Shown: positions 16,496 to 26,478, counted from the first letter of the stretch. The stretch is DNA of 64,000 nt from JABCPE02 sp963518955 (GCA_963518955.1 CAUQKI010000005.1:50284-114283), one strand, 5' to 3'. Notes: generated by a model from the sequence alone, not told the origin. Translations and numbers: made by a program.

Positions 16496-18421
16496 ATGTT
16501 AAAAAAAGCATTTTTTCTCTCACTCATTGCCACAGTCCCTCTCTATGGACAGCAAAAGACAAAAGAGAAAGAAACTGAAATCAAAGAAGTTGTCATCACT
16601 GCCACCCACTCACAAAAAAAACTGAAAGATATCCCTATCACAGTGCAGGTGGTAACCGCTGAAGACATCAAAAAATCTCAGTCCACTGATTTCAAAACAT
16701 TCTTGGAAAACGAGTTTTCAGGCATTAATTTCACATACGATGGTGGAAGTCCTAATATCAACATGATGGGATTCGGCGGGAAATATGTTCTTTTCCTGAT
16801 GAACGGCGAAAGAATGGCGGGCGAAACCTTTGATAACATAGACTACGACAGGATAGATATAGACAACATCGAACGGATAGAAATCATAAAAGGAGCTTCA
16901 TCCTCGCTCTATGGTTCCAATGCCATCGGTGGAGTGATCAACATCATCACCAAAGATTCCAAAAGTCCACTGGACATCAATGCTGGCTACCTCTACGACA
17001 GCAGCAGAGACCACAAATTAAATCTCTCCATAGGAACGAAACAAAAATGGGGAAATCTCAGCATTTCTTCTTTCTACAAGATGAGAGAACCCTATATCAT
17101 AAAAGACAGAATTTCCACTGGTGGAATTTATAACGAGTTGAATGTCGCTGGATTTACCAACTACGGAATCAATCCAAAACTGACATTTAACCTCAGTCCT
17201 AAAATAAACTTCAGCCTTACGCCTGGCTACTATTTCAGTGAACGAAACCCAGGCACGCCAGCAGGCAAAATAGTCAGAGACCGATACTATAATTATAATT
17301 TAGGTCTAAAAACCAATATTAAATTTAATGATAATCAAAACCTCATCGTTTCAGGGACTTTTGACCGATACGACAAGTATGATTATTTCCGAAAAATCAA
17401 AGAAAAAGAAAAAAAATACGAAAACGAAGTCTGGAGAATCAGCTCTCAATACAACCAGAATTTGTTTAAAAAACATACCCTTGTAGCAGGCGGCGAGGTG
17501 CTTTCGGAAAAACTACTGAACTTCATGTTCAAAAATGAAAGCACAGGAGGCAGGGAAAACGCCCAGACTTACTCCGCTTTCACACAGCAGGACTGGGTGA
17601 TAAATCCCGCTGTGACCCTAGTTACAGGCGCCAGAATGGACTATCACTCTATTTTTAAACAATATTTCACTTTCCGTTTGTCAGGAATGTATAGATTTGA
17701 TGAAACGATGACCATCCGTGCTGGATATTCAGGAGGATTTCGTTCGCCCACACTTAAAGAACTCTATACCAACTGGTTCCACCCTTGGGGAGGAGGATTT
17801 CAGCTTATGGGAAACAAAAATTTAAGACCAGAAACAAGCGATAATTTCAATATTTCCATTGATTTTAACTTTAAAAAACTGAACCTGACTTTTATCACTC
17901 AATATTCAAAAATAAAGGATAAAATCAATCTGAGAGGGAACATCGGGGACACCCTTCGCCATGTCAATTTCCATGGAAACACAGATGTGCTAAGTTCCGA
18001 AGTATCAGCGATATACAAACTGAACAAGAATTTCCATTTCAAAGGTTCTTATTCCTACTACGACATCGGAAAAAGAAGATCCGAAAACCGCCCTCACACG
18101 CTGACTTTCAAGGCGGAATACATTCCTTCGGCTAAATATTACATCCCGAGCATCATCATCAGCGGAAAATACCTCAGCCGCACCAAAATATATGATGATG
18201 ATAGCAGTTCTTTCGTCAGCTATGCGCCCTACTCTATCTGGCGGCTACAACTGGCTTCAAAGCTTCCGCTGGGCTTTACTCTGACAGGCGGAATTAATAA
18301 TATTTTTGGCTACACTGCGGATAAAGTAGGCTTCTACTCCTCTGTGGATATCGGAAGGACATTTTATTTAGGCATAAAATGGAATTTCAATAAAAAAGTT
18401 CAAGATACGGACGATAACTAA
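16496..18421 (+). CDS. hmuR: TonB-dependent heme receptor HmuR
   Basis: 641 residues from ATG 16496. An in-frame ATG at 16439 lies inside the terminator hairpin and would precede the signal peptide, so it is rejected. A signal peptide ending LYGQQ is followed by a TonB-box-like EVVITATHSQ, the plug domain (about 45-155, with IERIEIIKGASSSLYGSNAIGG) and a 22-strand-type barrel. FRSPTLKELYTNWFHPWGG and NLRPETSDNF near residues 418-452 correspond to the FRAP/NPNL region of heme receptors. It would take heme from the HmuY lipoproteins across the outer membrane using TonB energy. Confidence 0.9.
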   Translation: MLKKAFFLSLIATVPLYGQQKTKEKETEIKEVVITATHSQKKLKDIPITVQVVTAEDIKKSQSTDFKTFLENEFSGINFTYDGGSPNINMMGFGGKYVLFLMNGERMAGETFDNIDYDRIDIDNIERIEIIKGASSSLYGSNAIGGVINIITKDSKSPLDINAGYLYDSSRDHKLNLSIGTKQKWGNLSISSFYKMREPYIIKDRISTGGIYNELNVAGFTNYGINPKLTFNLSPKINFSLTPGYYFSERNPGTPAGKIVRDRYYNYNLGLKTNIKFNDNQNLIVSGTFDRYDKYDYFRKIKEKEKKYENEVWRISSQYNQNLFKKHTLVAGGEVLSEKLLNFMFKNESTGGRENAQTYSAFTQQDWVINPAVTLVTGARMDYHSIFKQYFTFRLSGMYRFDETMTIRAGYSGGFRSPTLKELYTNWFHPWGGGFQLMGNKNLRPETSDNFNISIDFNFKKLNLTFITQYSKIKDKINLRGNIGDTLRHVNFHGNTDVLSSEVSAIYKLNKNFHFKGSYSYYDIGKRRSENRPHTLTFKAEYIPSAKYYIPSIIISGKYLSRTKIYDDDSSSFVSYAPYSIWRLQLASKLPLGFTLTGGINNIFGYTADKVGFYSSVDIGRTFYLGIKWNFNKKVQDTDDN

Positions 18422-18451
18422 ATCATTTTCAATAACATAAAGATTCTAAAA

Positions 18452-19297
18452 ATGAAAAATAAATTTTCGACCAATCGATTACAAGATGTTCCAGAAACCA
18501 TGCTCATCACTCTTTGGGCAAAGGCTGAAGAAACACGGAAAAAACCTTCCAATGCTCTGCTCTATGATGAAAAAGCTTTAGAAATCATCAATAAAATTGA
18601 TTACGATTTTTCTAAATTTAAAAATGCTAAATTTTCTCAGGTAGGAGTCTGCATCAGAGCAAATTTAATAGATAAAGAAGCCCAAAAATTCATCCAAAAA
18701 CACCCTGATGCTGTAGTAGTGCAGATAGGCTCAGGGTTAGATGCTCGTTATCAGCGCATTGGCTCGCCTAAAATTACCCATTGGTATGACCTTGATTTAC
18801 CAGAAGTAATTGAGCTTCGCCAGCATTTATTCACTGAAAATGAAACAAATACATTTATTTCGCTATCTTTATTTGATTACAAATGGATAGAAATAGTAAA
18901 AGCTCACAAAAAGCCCGTTTTACTCATAATAGAAGGTGTTTTGATGTATTTTGACCCAAAAGATGTTCAGAACTTTTTTGATTCTTTGTGCGCTCATTTT
19001 GAAGAAGTTACTGTAGTGTTTGATATGCTGGCTTTTTCCTTTGTTGGAAATTCGAAAAAGCATGATTCATTAAGAACAATGAAAGGAAAAACACGCCCAG
19101 AATTCAAATGGTCTCTTCTAAATTCCAAAGAAATGGAAGCTTGGAATCCCAAAATTCACATTGAAAATGAATACTTTATGAGTGATTATGACAAGGGCAG
19201 ATACCCTTTCCTTTTTAGAATGCTTTATAAGATTCCATATTTTTACAAAAGATTTAATCAAAGAGTTATAACCTTGAAAATCAATGATAAAAGTTAA
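18452..19297 (+). CDS. LCMT/TcmP-type class I SAM-dependent O-methyltransferase
   Basis: 281 residues, cytoplasmic, no signal peptide. VVQIGSGLDARYQRI near residue 90 is the SAM-binding loop of the leucine carboxyl methyltransferase family, WYDLDLPEVIELR near 111 the acidic strand with family-typical D-LPE, and LLIIEGVLMYFDP near 157 the post-motif. These enzymes methylate carboxyl or hydroxyl groups. It sits 30 bases after hmuR and 6 before hmuS, so it is co-transcribed. The hmuYRSTUV operon of P. gingivalis has no such gene. A carboxylate methylation in porphyrin handling is possible but speculative; it could also modify an unrelated metabolite. Confidence 0.8.
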   Translation: MKNKFSTNRLQDVPETMLITLWAKAEETRKKPSNALLYDEKALEIINKIDYDFSKFKNAKFSQVGVCIRANLIDKEAQKFIQKHPDAVVVQIGSGLDARYQRIGSPKITHWYDLDLPEVIELRQHLFTENETNTFISLSLFDYKWIEIVKAHKKPVLLIIEGVLMYFDPKDVQNFFDSLCAHFEEVTVVFDMLAFSFVGNSKKHDSLRTMKGKTRPEFKWSLLNSKEMEAWNPKIHIENEYFMSDYDKGRYPFLFRMLYKIPYFYKRFNQRVITLKINDKS

Positions 19298-19303
19298 ACA
19301 ATT

Positions 19304-22300
19304 ATGAAAAATAAAAAAAGAATTTTATCTATTATATTAGGACTTATTGCCGTTTCTTTGGGATATTTCGCATGGAGCAAATGGGCTTCTGCTACCCGCA
19401 TCGCGTTGGTAAATTTCCCAAATTACCAAGTGTCCAATATGGCGCTGTCCAATGAAGACAGCTTTATCAAATTCGAAGATGTGCCGCTAGACCAGCTTGA
19501 TAAATTGAAAAATTATGATTTCGTTCTGGCTTGGGGAATGGGTATTAAAATAGATGAAAATCAGCGAAATACCATTATAAAAACTGCTGAAAAAGTCCCT
19601 ACACATTTCGTGTCTGTGACCTCGCCTGAAAACGACATCAGCAGTCTGAGCGAATCTCAATCAGAAAAAGTGGACAGCTATCTTTCCAGCGGAAACAAGA
19701 AAAATTTCCAAAGCTTTGCGAGATATGTCCGAAAATACATCGATGGCAAAAAATTCTTCGCCGAGGAGCCTGAAAAAGTCATAGAGAAAAAAGAAGATGT
19801 TTTCTTTCACATTGATGAGGAAGTCGCATTTTCTGATATAAAAGCCTATGAAGATTACCTCAAAAAAAATAATCTTTACCAAGAAGGAAAACCAAAAATA
19901 GCCTTAGTAACTGGTATTCACGACCCTTTTTCTGGAAACAAAGCACACATAGACAGCATCATCGTTTCCCTTCAGAAATCAGGGCTAAATGTCTATCCTT
20001 TCGCTTCTTTCGGTAAGAGAGTAGAATTTTTGGAGCAAATCAACCCTGATGCTGTGATTTATTTCCCGCACGGAAGATTACAGATGACCAATCCTGAACA
20101 GACCGTAGATTGGCTAAAAGAAAAAAACATCCCAATTTTCACGCCTATTTCCGTGATTCAGCTGGAAGAAGACTGGCTAAAAGACCCTATGGGAATGTTC
20201 GGTGGATTTATGGGACAGACCATCGTAATGCCAGAGCTGGACGGTGCGGTGTATCCTTATGTCCTTATTGCTCAGGAGAAAAGAAACGATGGAATGGTCG
20301 TTTTCAAAACAATTCCTGACCGATTGAAAAAATTCACTCAGATTGTTAATAATTTTATCAACTTAAAAAAGAAAAACAATCAGGACAAAAAAGTTGCCAT
20401 TTATTACTTCAAAGGACAAGGGCAAAACTCTCTCGTTGCGCAGGGATTGGAAACTAATTCTTCGCTGTATAATTTCCTGAAAAGAATGAAATCCGAAGGA
20501 TACAATGTAGATGGACTTCCTGACAATGAGGCTGATTTTCAGAAACTAATCAACGCGCAGGGAAATATCTATAACCGCAATGCGATGGGTAGTTTTGACA
20601 ATTTTATCCAAAATGGAAAACCTGCTCTCATAAACGATACCGAATACACAGACTGGCTCAAAAATTCCGTGCAAACCCAAATGTATGAAGAAGTAATGAA
20701 GCATAATGGAGCCGCTTCTGAAGGTTTTATGGGAACTAAAAAAGATGGAAAAGGATATTTAGCGATTTCCAGAATAGTTTTCGGAAATGTAGCCATTCTT
20801 CCTCAGCCGCCTGCTGCACTGAGCACAGATGATGAATTTAAAGTAAATCACGGCGTGAAAGAAATCCCTCCACATGCCTACATTGGGGCTTATCTTTGGG
20901 CTCAAAAAGGCTTCAAGGCAGATGCCATGATTCATTTCGGAACGCATGGAAGTTTAGAATTTACACCCAATAAACAAGTGGCTCTTTCCAGCGATGACTG
21001 GAGCGATATTCTGGTGGGCGCCGTTCCTCATTTCTACTACTACACGATAGGAAACATCGGGGAAAGCATCATCGCAAAACGCCGTACTTATGCGACTTTA
21101 ATCTCGTATCTGACGCCAGCTTTTACAGAAAGTGAGGCTCGTACTATATTCAATGAACTTTTGGATAAAATCAATTATTACTACAAAACCCAAGACGAAG
21201 CTCACAAGAAAGATATTTCTTTACAAATAAAGAAAATAGCCATTAAAATGGGCTTACACAGAGATTTGCGATTAGACAGCATCACTTCCAAACCTTATTC
21301 TGAGGAGGAAATAGACAAACTGGAAAACTTCGCGGAGGAAATCGCTACGGAAAAAATCAATGGAGAATTTTACACCATGGGCGTTCCTTACAGCTCGGAT
21401 AAAATCAGCTCCACTGTTCTGGCGATGAGCACCGACCCATTGGCGTACAGCCTCGCTGCTTTGGATAAAATTTCAGGAAAAGTGACCGACCAACAGCTGA
21501 AAAGAAAGGCTTTCTTTACCGAAAATTACCTTAATCCTGCTAAAAATATCGTTCTACAAATCCTTAATGGAAAAGCTGTAAGCCCTGATTTCATCGCTAC
21601 AACGGCAAAAATCCCGGTATCAGAAATCGAAAAAGCCAGAGAACTCCTCACGCCGCAGCGAGAAATGCCTTACTTCGTGAAAAAAGCAATGGAGAAGAAA
21701 ATGAAGTCCAAAAATGGCGAACTTACCGAAGTAGAAAAACAACTAAAAGCAGGTAAAATCCCTGATGGAATGCCCGAATTCGTTGCTAAAAAACTGATGG
21801 AAAAAGTAAAACGAGGAGAAAGACTTGGCGAAAGACCAAGTTTTGTCGGAGGAAAACTAAAAGTTTCCACGCCTAAGGCTGGGCAAAAACCTGAAACCAA
21901 CCAAATCCCAAAAGAGCAGAAAGAAAGAGCGATGGCAATTTTGGATATAGAACAGACTATCAATAATGTTGTTTTCTACAAAGAAAGCCTGCTGAAAAGC
22001 CCTGAAATAGAGCTAAAATCTTTCTTCAATGCTCTAAATGGCGGCTATGTAGCGCCTTCTTCTGGCGGTGATGCCGTTGCCAACCCAAGAGCTGTGCCTA
22101 CGGGAAGAAATCTCTATGCCGTGAATGCAGAAATGACACCTTCCGAAATGGCTTGGGAAAGAGGCGTGAAACTTGCCCAAAACACGATAGAAGAATACAG
22201 AAAAAACCACAAAGGCGAGTATCCTAAAAAGATAGCTTACACTTTCTGGAGCAGTGAGTTCATAGAAACCGAAGGTGTTTCTATCGCTCAAGCCCTCTAT

Positions 22301-23602
22301 ATGCTGGGTGTAGAGCCTGTGAGAGATTCCTTCGGAAGAGTGGTAGATGTCAGACTAATTTCATCAAAAGAACTAGGAAGACCGAGAATAGACATTGTCA
22401 TTCAGACTTCTGGGCAGTTCAGAGATTTGGCGGCATCGCGTTTATTCCTTTTAACAAAAGCTGTAGAACTGGCAGCCAATGCAAAAGATGAAAACTTTGA
22501 AAACCAAGTAAGCGCTGGAAACATCGCCATAGAAAAAGAACTGGTGAATGCTGGGGTAAGCCCTAAACAAGCCCGTGAAATGTCCAACTATCGTATTTTC
22601 GGAGGACAGCAGGGAAGATACGACACTGGAACTAAAGAAATGATGCTTACAGGAGACAAATGGGATTCTCAAAAAGACATCGCCGAAACCTACATGCACA
22701 ACATGGGTGCTTTCTACGGAAACGAAAAAGAATGGGGAAAATACGAAAAAGGAATGCTAAAATCAGCCCTGAAAAACACGGATATTCTCATCCATGCCAG
22801 ACAAAATAACACTTGGGGCGCTCTGAGCCTTGACCATGTATTTGAATTCATGGGAGGAATGAACACCGCCATAAAAGAAGTCACAGGAAAAGACCCAGAT
22901 GCCTATTTTGCAGATTACAGAAACCGTAAAAACATGCGTATGCAGGAACTGAAAGAAGCCGTAGGAGTAGAAGCCAGAGCGACTATTTTCAATCCTAAAT
23001 ACATCAAAGAAAAAATGAAAGGGAAAGCTTCCAGCGCAGGGCAGATTGCAGAAATCACCACCAATATGTTCGGCTGGGAAGCCACACGCCCAGAGCTGAT
23101 AGATGACGAAATGTGGAACGAACTCTACGAAACCTATGTAGAGGACAAGCATAATCTGGGCATCAGAGAATTCATTCACAAAGAAAATGGAGCTTCTCTA
23201 CAAACCGTAACAGCCGTAATGCTAGAAGCCACACGAAAAGGCATGTGGAAAGCCTCCGCGGAGCAGATTTCCAACCTTGCTTCTATGCACAACGGATTAG
23301 TGAAAGAATTCGGGGCTGAGTCCTCCTCTTTCTCGGCAAATAACGAGAAACTACAAAACTACATTGCAGGGAAACTTCCTGAAAATGAAGCCAAAGAATA
23401 CAAATCCGAGCTTCAAAAAATGAAAACAGGAAGCACCGAGGAAATCAATACCAAAGAAGGAAAAGTCCTGAAAAAAGAAGAAGTAAATCCAGAACAAGCC
23501 AAAGAAAAAATGCCGCTGAACGGACTGCTCATAGGCGGAGGAATTTTAGCTGCATTCATCGGGCTGCTGATTTATTTCAAGAAAAAAAGAAAAAATGAGT
23601 AA
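19304..23602 (+). CDS. hmuS: HmuS, CobN/chelatase-like protein anchored in the membrane
   Basis: 1432 residues. An N-terminal hydrophobic anchor (about 7-25) and a C-terminal helix (about 1405-1424) before a basic KKKRKNE tail place the CobN-like body in the periplasm. CobN blocks include MIHFGTHGSLEFTPNKQ near residue 545, a PYSSDK-AMSTDPLAYSL region near 700, and ARQNNTWGALSLDHVFEFMGG near 1165. CobN inserts cobalt into corrins; HmuS is its heme-locus relative, and from memory a Bacteroides HmuS has been reported to remove iron from heme. Residues about 784-860 hold a basic insert with a repeated MPxFVxKK motif. A terminator follows directly. Confidence 0.88.
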   Translation: MKNKKRILSIILGLIAVSLGYFAWSKWASATRIALVNFPNYQVSNMALSNEDSFIKFEDVPLDQLDKLKNYDFVLAWGMGIKIDENQRNTIIKTAEKVPTHFVSVTSPENDISSLSESQSEKVDSYLSSGNKKNFQSFARYVRKYIDGKKFFAEEPEKVIEKKEDVFFHIDEEVAFSDIKAYEDYLKKNNLYQEGKPKIALVTGIHDPFSGNKAHIDSIIVSLQKSGLNVYPFASFGKRVEFLEQINPDAVIYFPHGRLQMTNPEQTVDWLKEKNIPIFTPISVIQLEEDWLKDPMGMFGGFMGQTIVMPELDGAVYPYVLIAQEKRNDGMVVFKTIPDRLKKFTQIVNNFINLKKKNNQDKKVAIYYFKGQGQNSLVAQGLETNSSLYNFLKRMKSEGYNVDGLPDNEADFQKLINAQGNIYNRNAMGSFDNFIQNGKPALINDTEYTDWLKNSVQTQMYEEVMKHNGAASEGFMGTKKDGKGYLAISRIVFGNVAILPQPPAALSTDDEFKVNHGVKEIPPHAYIGAYLWAQKGFKADAMIHFGTHGSLEFTPNKQVALSSDDWSDILVGAVPHFYYYTIGNIGESIIAKRRTYATLISYLTPAFTESEARTIFNELLDKINYYYKTQDEAHKKDISLQIKKIAIKMGLHRDLRLDSITSKPYSEEEIDKLENFAEEIATEKINGEFYTMGVPYSSDKISSTVLAMSTDPLAYSLAALDKISGKVTDQQLKRKAFFTENYLNPAKNIVLQILNGKAVSPDFIATTAKIPVSEIEKARELLTPQREMPYFVKKAMEKKMKSKNGELTEVEKQLKAGKIPDGMPEFVAKKLMEKVKRGERLGERPSFVGGKLKVSTPKAGQKPETNQIPKEQKERAMAILDIEQTINNVVFYKESLLKSPEIELKSFFNALNGGYVAPSSGGDAVANPRAVPTGRNLYAVNAEMTPSEMAWERGVKLAQNTIEEYRKNHKGEYPKKIAYTFWSSEFIETEGVSIAQALYMLGVEPVRDSFGRVVDVRLISSKELGRPRIDIVIQTSGQFRDLAASRLFLLTKAVELAANAKDENFENQVSAGNIAIEKELVNAGVSPKQAREMSNYRIFGGQQGRYDTGTKEMMLTGDKWDSQKDIAETYMHNMGAFYGNEKEWGKYEKGMLKSALKNTDILIHARQNNTWGALSLDHVFEFMGGMNTAIKEVTGKDPDAYFADYRNRKNMRMQELKEAVGVEARATIFNPKYIKEKMKGKASSAGQIAEITTNMFGWEATRPELIDDEMWNELYETYVEDKHNLGIREFIHKENGASLQTVTAVMLEATRKGMWKASAEQISNLASMHNGLVKEFGAESSSFSANNEKLQNYIAGKLPENEAKEYKSELQKMKTGSTEEINTKEGKVLKKEEVNPEQAKEKMPLNGLLIGGGILAAFIGLLIYFKKKRKNE

Positions 23603-23607
23603 TTCCT

Positions 23608-23653
23608 AAAAAAACTGTTTGGAGTGCGAGCCGTATTCCAAACAGTTTTAATT
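23608..23653 (+). terminator. Terminator after hmuS
   Basis: Inverted repeat AAAACTGTTTGGA (23611-23623) and TCCAAACAGTTTT (23637-23649) with a T-rich tail. It divides the locus into hmuY-hmuS and the downstream part. Confidence 0.85.
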
Positions 23654-23702
23654 TTAAACTTAATAAATTGATAATTTTCGTTCATATTTGAAATTTCAAT
23701 TT

Positions 23703-23710
23703 TATATTTG
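23703..23710 (+). promoter_or_regulatory. -7 promoter box before the WG-repeat gene
   Basis: TATATTTG, a perfect TAnnTTTG box, lies 26 bases before ATG 23737. A second TTTG at 23687 is too close to act as -33. It suggests that the genes after hmuS have their own promoter. Confidence 0.5.
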
Positions 23711-23736
23711 TGCGTATTAAATCCTAAAACATTTTT

Positions 23737-24825
23737 ATGAAACTAAAAGTCATTTTCCTTTCACTATTGGCATCTTGTAGTGTTTTTGCACAAAAATCAG
23801 ACATCTGGACTTACTTTTATGATGATGAAGAATATCTTTTCGGCTTTAAAAACAGCAAAGGAGAAGTGATGATAGAACCCAAATTCAAGGGATTTACTTC
23901 GGCTAATAAGTTTGATAAAATCGCTGCTTTTATGGAAGAAACCAATGGAGAATTTAGCAGCTACTACATGCTGAAAAACGGAAAAAAATTCGGAAAAGAC
24001 AGCCTTTATGTCTTTGATATGGCATTTGACTGCGAAAACGAAGGTTTCATCAAATTCCGAGATCCTAAAACGGGAAATGTCGGCATGTTTGATACAGCAG
24101 GAAAAGTGGCTATCGCAGCTCTATACAATGATATGACACCTTTTGAAAACGGACTTTCCGTAGCCCTAAAAGGTGCAAAACTAACCAAAGAAGATGATGA
24201 GCATTCTTTCTGGGCGGGTGGAGAAAACCTTCTTATCAACACTAAAAACGAGGTTTTGGTTAAAGATTTCCAAGATGACCGGCTGGTTCTGGACTTCCAC
24301 TCACTCCGTATCCAAAGCCAACCCGAAAAATCTGCAGAAAGAGTTAGTTTTCTGGGAACAAATGGGAAATATTATTCTTTCATTGACAATGAAAAATTAT
24401 TTGAAAACTTCCTAAACCAAAAGTTTTTCAAAAATCTAAGCAAAAAAAGCCTTCTAAAAAATTCATACGAAAAAATCGTCTATTGGGATGAAGAAAAAGG
24501 CTGGACATCACAACCTACAAAAGATTTTTTAGAAAAAAATCATGCTATTTTATTAGAAAGATTGGAAGGCTACAAGAACAAGAAAAATGTGCAAATCATG
24601 GTAGAAAACTATACTCCGCTTACCGAGGATATAGAACAAAAAATCCAGCATCATTATAATAACTGCGGCAGAAGAAACATGTCTAAATATCCTTTTTTCA
24701 GCCTTGTTATCACAAATCATGACGAGAATGGGAAATTCCGTCACCAAGACCTTTTTAGTTTTTTAAGAACAGAAAAAGGCATCAAATTTATCAGTTGCTC
24801 GATAAGAAACCACACCTTGAAGTAG
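23737..24825 (+). CDS. WG-repeat-like secreted protein in the hmu locus
   Basis: 362 residues with a signal peptide (about 1-18, ending SVFA). Residues 30-140 contain WG/KWG-type beta repeats: LFGFKNSKGEVMIEPKFKGF and NVGMFDTAGKVAIAALYNDM, each a strand, a short turn and a second strand ending in the next unit. The second half, charged and helical, is not recognised; it has NCGRRN near residue 308. WG-repeat proteins have no common biochemical role. The gene is not part of the classical hmu operon and lies between hmuS and the hmuT-like gene, 8 bases before the latter. Confidence 0.7.
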   Translation: MKLKVIFLSLLASCSVFAQKSDIWTYFYDDEEYLFGFKNSKGEVMIEPKFKGFTSANKFDKIAAFMEETNGEFSSYYMLKNGKKFGKDSLYVFDMAFDCENEGFIKFRDPKTGNVGMFDTAGKVAIAALYNDMTPFENGLSVALKGAKLTKEDDEHSFWAGGENLLINTKNEVLVKDFQDDRLVLDFHSLRIQSQPEKSAERVSFLGTNGKYYSFIDNEKLFENFLNQKFFKNLSKKSLLKNSYEKIVYWDEEKGWTSQPTKDFLEKNHAILLERLEGYKNKKNVQIMVENYTPLTEDIEQKIQHHYNNCGRRNMSKYPFFSLVITNHDENGKFRHQDLFSFLRTEKGIKFISCSIRNHTLK

Positions 24826-24832
24826 AGAAAAA

Positions 24833-25510
24833 ATGCAGTTAGTTTTAAATATTTTATTGGTCTTTATCCTCATCAATGCCATACTGAAATTCAGTTTTTG
24901 GAAACTCTGGCAAGTCGCGGCAGCTGCGGTTTTGTCGGTCGTGTTTCTATTTTGGGCTTATCCGTATGCGATGGAACAGTCGCAGGTAACGATACAAAAC
25001 GCCCTCGAAACGCCCTCTATCCTAAGCAATATCACGGTGCTGGTAACCATAGAAGTCGCCCTCTGTCTTGCCTTTTGTTTCTCCGAGCTGAAAGGACTTT
25101 TTTTCACAAAGAAAAACCGATGGAACACCTTCCTAAAAGCCTGTCCTGCCCTGCTGATGTTCCCTGTTTTGTTTTATCTCCTTACGCAGAGCTTTTTTTA
25201 CTTTTCAGGAATGGATTTTTTCACCATTACTATGCTGTTTTCGGCAGGTTCGGCTCTGTTCATCATCGGTGGAGCGTGGTGCATCCAAGCGTTTTTCCCT
25301 GAAAGAGATTTCCGTATCGAGGTTCATCTGCTTACCAGCTTGTTCATCGGTATTTTGGGATTGATAATCACTTCCAGCAGCAATCTTATCTATATTCCCA
25401 AAAGCGAACCCATTTCTTTCAAGTTCTTAGGAATTGCTTTTATCTTATTTATTGGAATTTTTATCTTAGGAATGATAATAAATAGATGGTATTGGAAATT
25501 GAAAAGATAA
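24833..25510 (+). CDS. hmuT: HmuT-like inner-membrane protein
   Basis: 225 residues with about six hydrophobic helices and short loops. The C-terminus is positively charged (RWYWKLKR). I recognise it by position and topology: in the hmuYRSTUV operon HmuT is a polytopic inner-membrane protein between hmuS and the MotA/TolQ-like hmuU. No catalytic motif is visible. It starts 8 bases after the WG-repeat gene, so both share a message; an unusually long AT-rich gap then separates it from hmuU. Confidence 0.55.
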   Translation: MQLVLNILLVFILINAILKFSFWKLWQVAAAAVLSVVFLFWAYPYAMEQSQVTIQNALETPSILSNITVLVTIEVALCLAFCFSELKGLFFTKKNRWNTFLKACPALLMFPVLFYLLTQSFFYFSGMDFFTITMLFSAGSALFIIGGAWCIQAFFPERDFRIEVHLLTSLFIGILGLIITSSSNLIYIPKSEPISFKFLGIAFILFIGIFILGMIINRWYWKLKR

Positions 25511-25875
25511 AATTAAACTCAATAATCTATAAAAAATCAAAATTATAATAGAAATACATTAAAATAATATTAAAATTTAAAATAATAAGATGATAAATTA
25601 AAAACAATATCTATAAAAATTAAAAATATAGATAATGAATTTAAAAAACTATATAGAAAAACTTTATTTCTATCTATAAAAATCAAAAAGTAAGATAAAA
25701 ATATTTAAAAACAATATATAAAATTAAAACTATCATCTAATAAAATAACAAATAACAAATAATATTACTTTTCAGATTTTATTTAAAATTTAAAGTAAAA
25801 CAATATAGTTTATTTAATCAACAAAGTAAAATTTAATCATAACCAAATAAAAAATAGAAACAATCAGTTATAAAA
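25511..25875. other. AT-rich non-coding spacer between hmuT and hmuU
   Basis: 365 bases, very A-rich on + and almost without G, with no open frame of gene size and no hairpin terminator. Three similar stretches recur: ATCTATAAAAAATCAAAA near 25525, ATCTATAAAAATTAAAAA near 25609 and ATCTATAAAAATCAAAAA near 25672. A shorter TATAAAAAT lies just before the hmuU start. No TAnnTTTG promoter is seen near 25876. It may be a decayed gene, a regulatory leader or plain low-complexity sequence. Confidence 0.7.
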
Positions 25876-26478
25876 ATGGAAACAATATCAAAGGTTTTAT
25901 TCTGGGTAGCAAATAGTCTTCTTATTCCAGATGTTATTATTCTTCTAATACTTTTCGTTCGCGCTCTTCTTCTTACAGGGAGTTTTTACAATCAATTTGT
26001 AACCAAATTCAAGAATGATAAAGCTCTGGACAATGCAATAAAAAACCTATCGTCCGAAAATATAGACGAGCTGAGAAACCTTCTCCCAAAGAAAGACAAC
26101 TCGCTCTACATCCGCTATCTCCGCGACCTACTCTCACATTCGCCGAGCGATGCTTATTCAGATTTTATGATTTCTAATTTTGAAAATGAAGCCGAAAAAG
26201 ATATCGCAACTTCTAAACTACTCGCAAAAGTAGGGCCTGTATTAGGACTTATCGGGACTCTTATCGCGATGAGCCCTGCCCTCACGGGACTTTCTTCGGG
26301 AGATATCTCTGGAATGGCTTACAACATGCAGGTGGTTTTCGCCACTACGGTAGTGGGCTTGGTCATCAGTTTAATTGGGATGATTACTCTGCAATTCAAA
26401 CAAAGATGGTACGCCAAAGACACCAACAATCTGGACTATGTAGCACAAATTCTAACCCAAAACAAAGGCAAGATATGA
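25876..26478 (+). CDS. hmuU: HmuU, MotA/TolQ/ExbB-family proton channel protein
   Basis: 200 residues with three hydrophobic helices: about 10-30, 115-137 and 150-173. AKVGPVLGLIGTLIAMSPAL near residue 115 and AYNMQVVFATTVVGLVISLIG near 150 are the conserved MotA/TolQ/ExbB core that forms the proton path. ExbB-like proteins harness proton motive force for TonB or related partners. It pairs with HmuV, whose start overlaps this stop as ATGA. I infer that the pair energises HmuR or the HmuS/HmuT complex. Confidence 0.85.
   Translation: METISKVLFWVANSLLIPDVIILLILFVRALLLTGSFYNQFVTKFKNDKALDNAIKNLSSENIDELRNLLPKKDNSLYIRYLRDLLSHSPSDAYSDFMISNFENEAEKDIATSKLLAKVGPVLGLIGTLIAMSPALTGLSSGDISGMAYNMQVVFATTVVGLVISLIGMITLQFKQRWYAKDTNNLDYVAQILTQNKGKI

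Noticed and set aside
22763..23179. 138-codon open frame on the minus strand inside hmuS
   Set aside because: It is a shadow of the strongly coding + frame, aromatic-rich and without homology-like motifs. The same holds for other long opposite-strand frames, such as those in parA, recA and gcvP.
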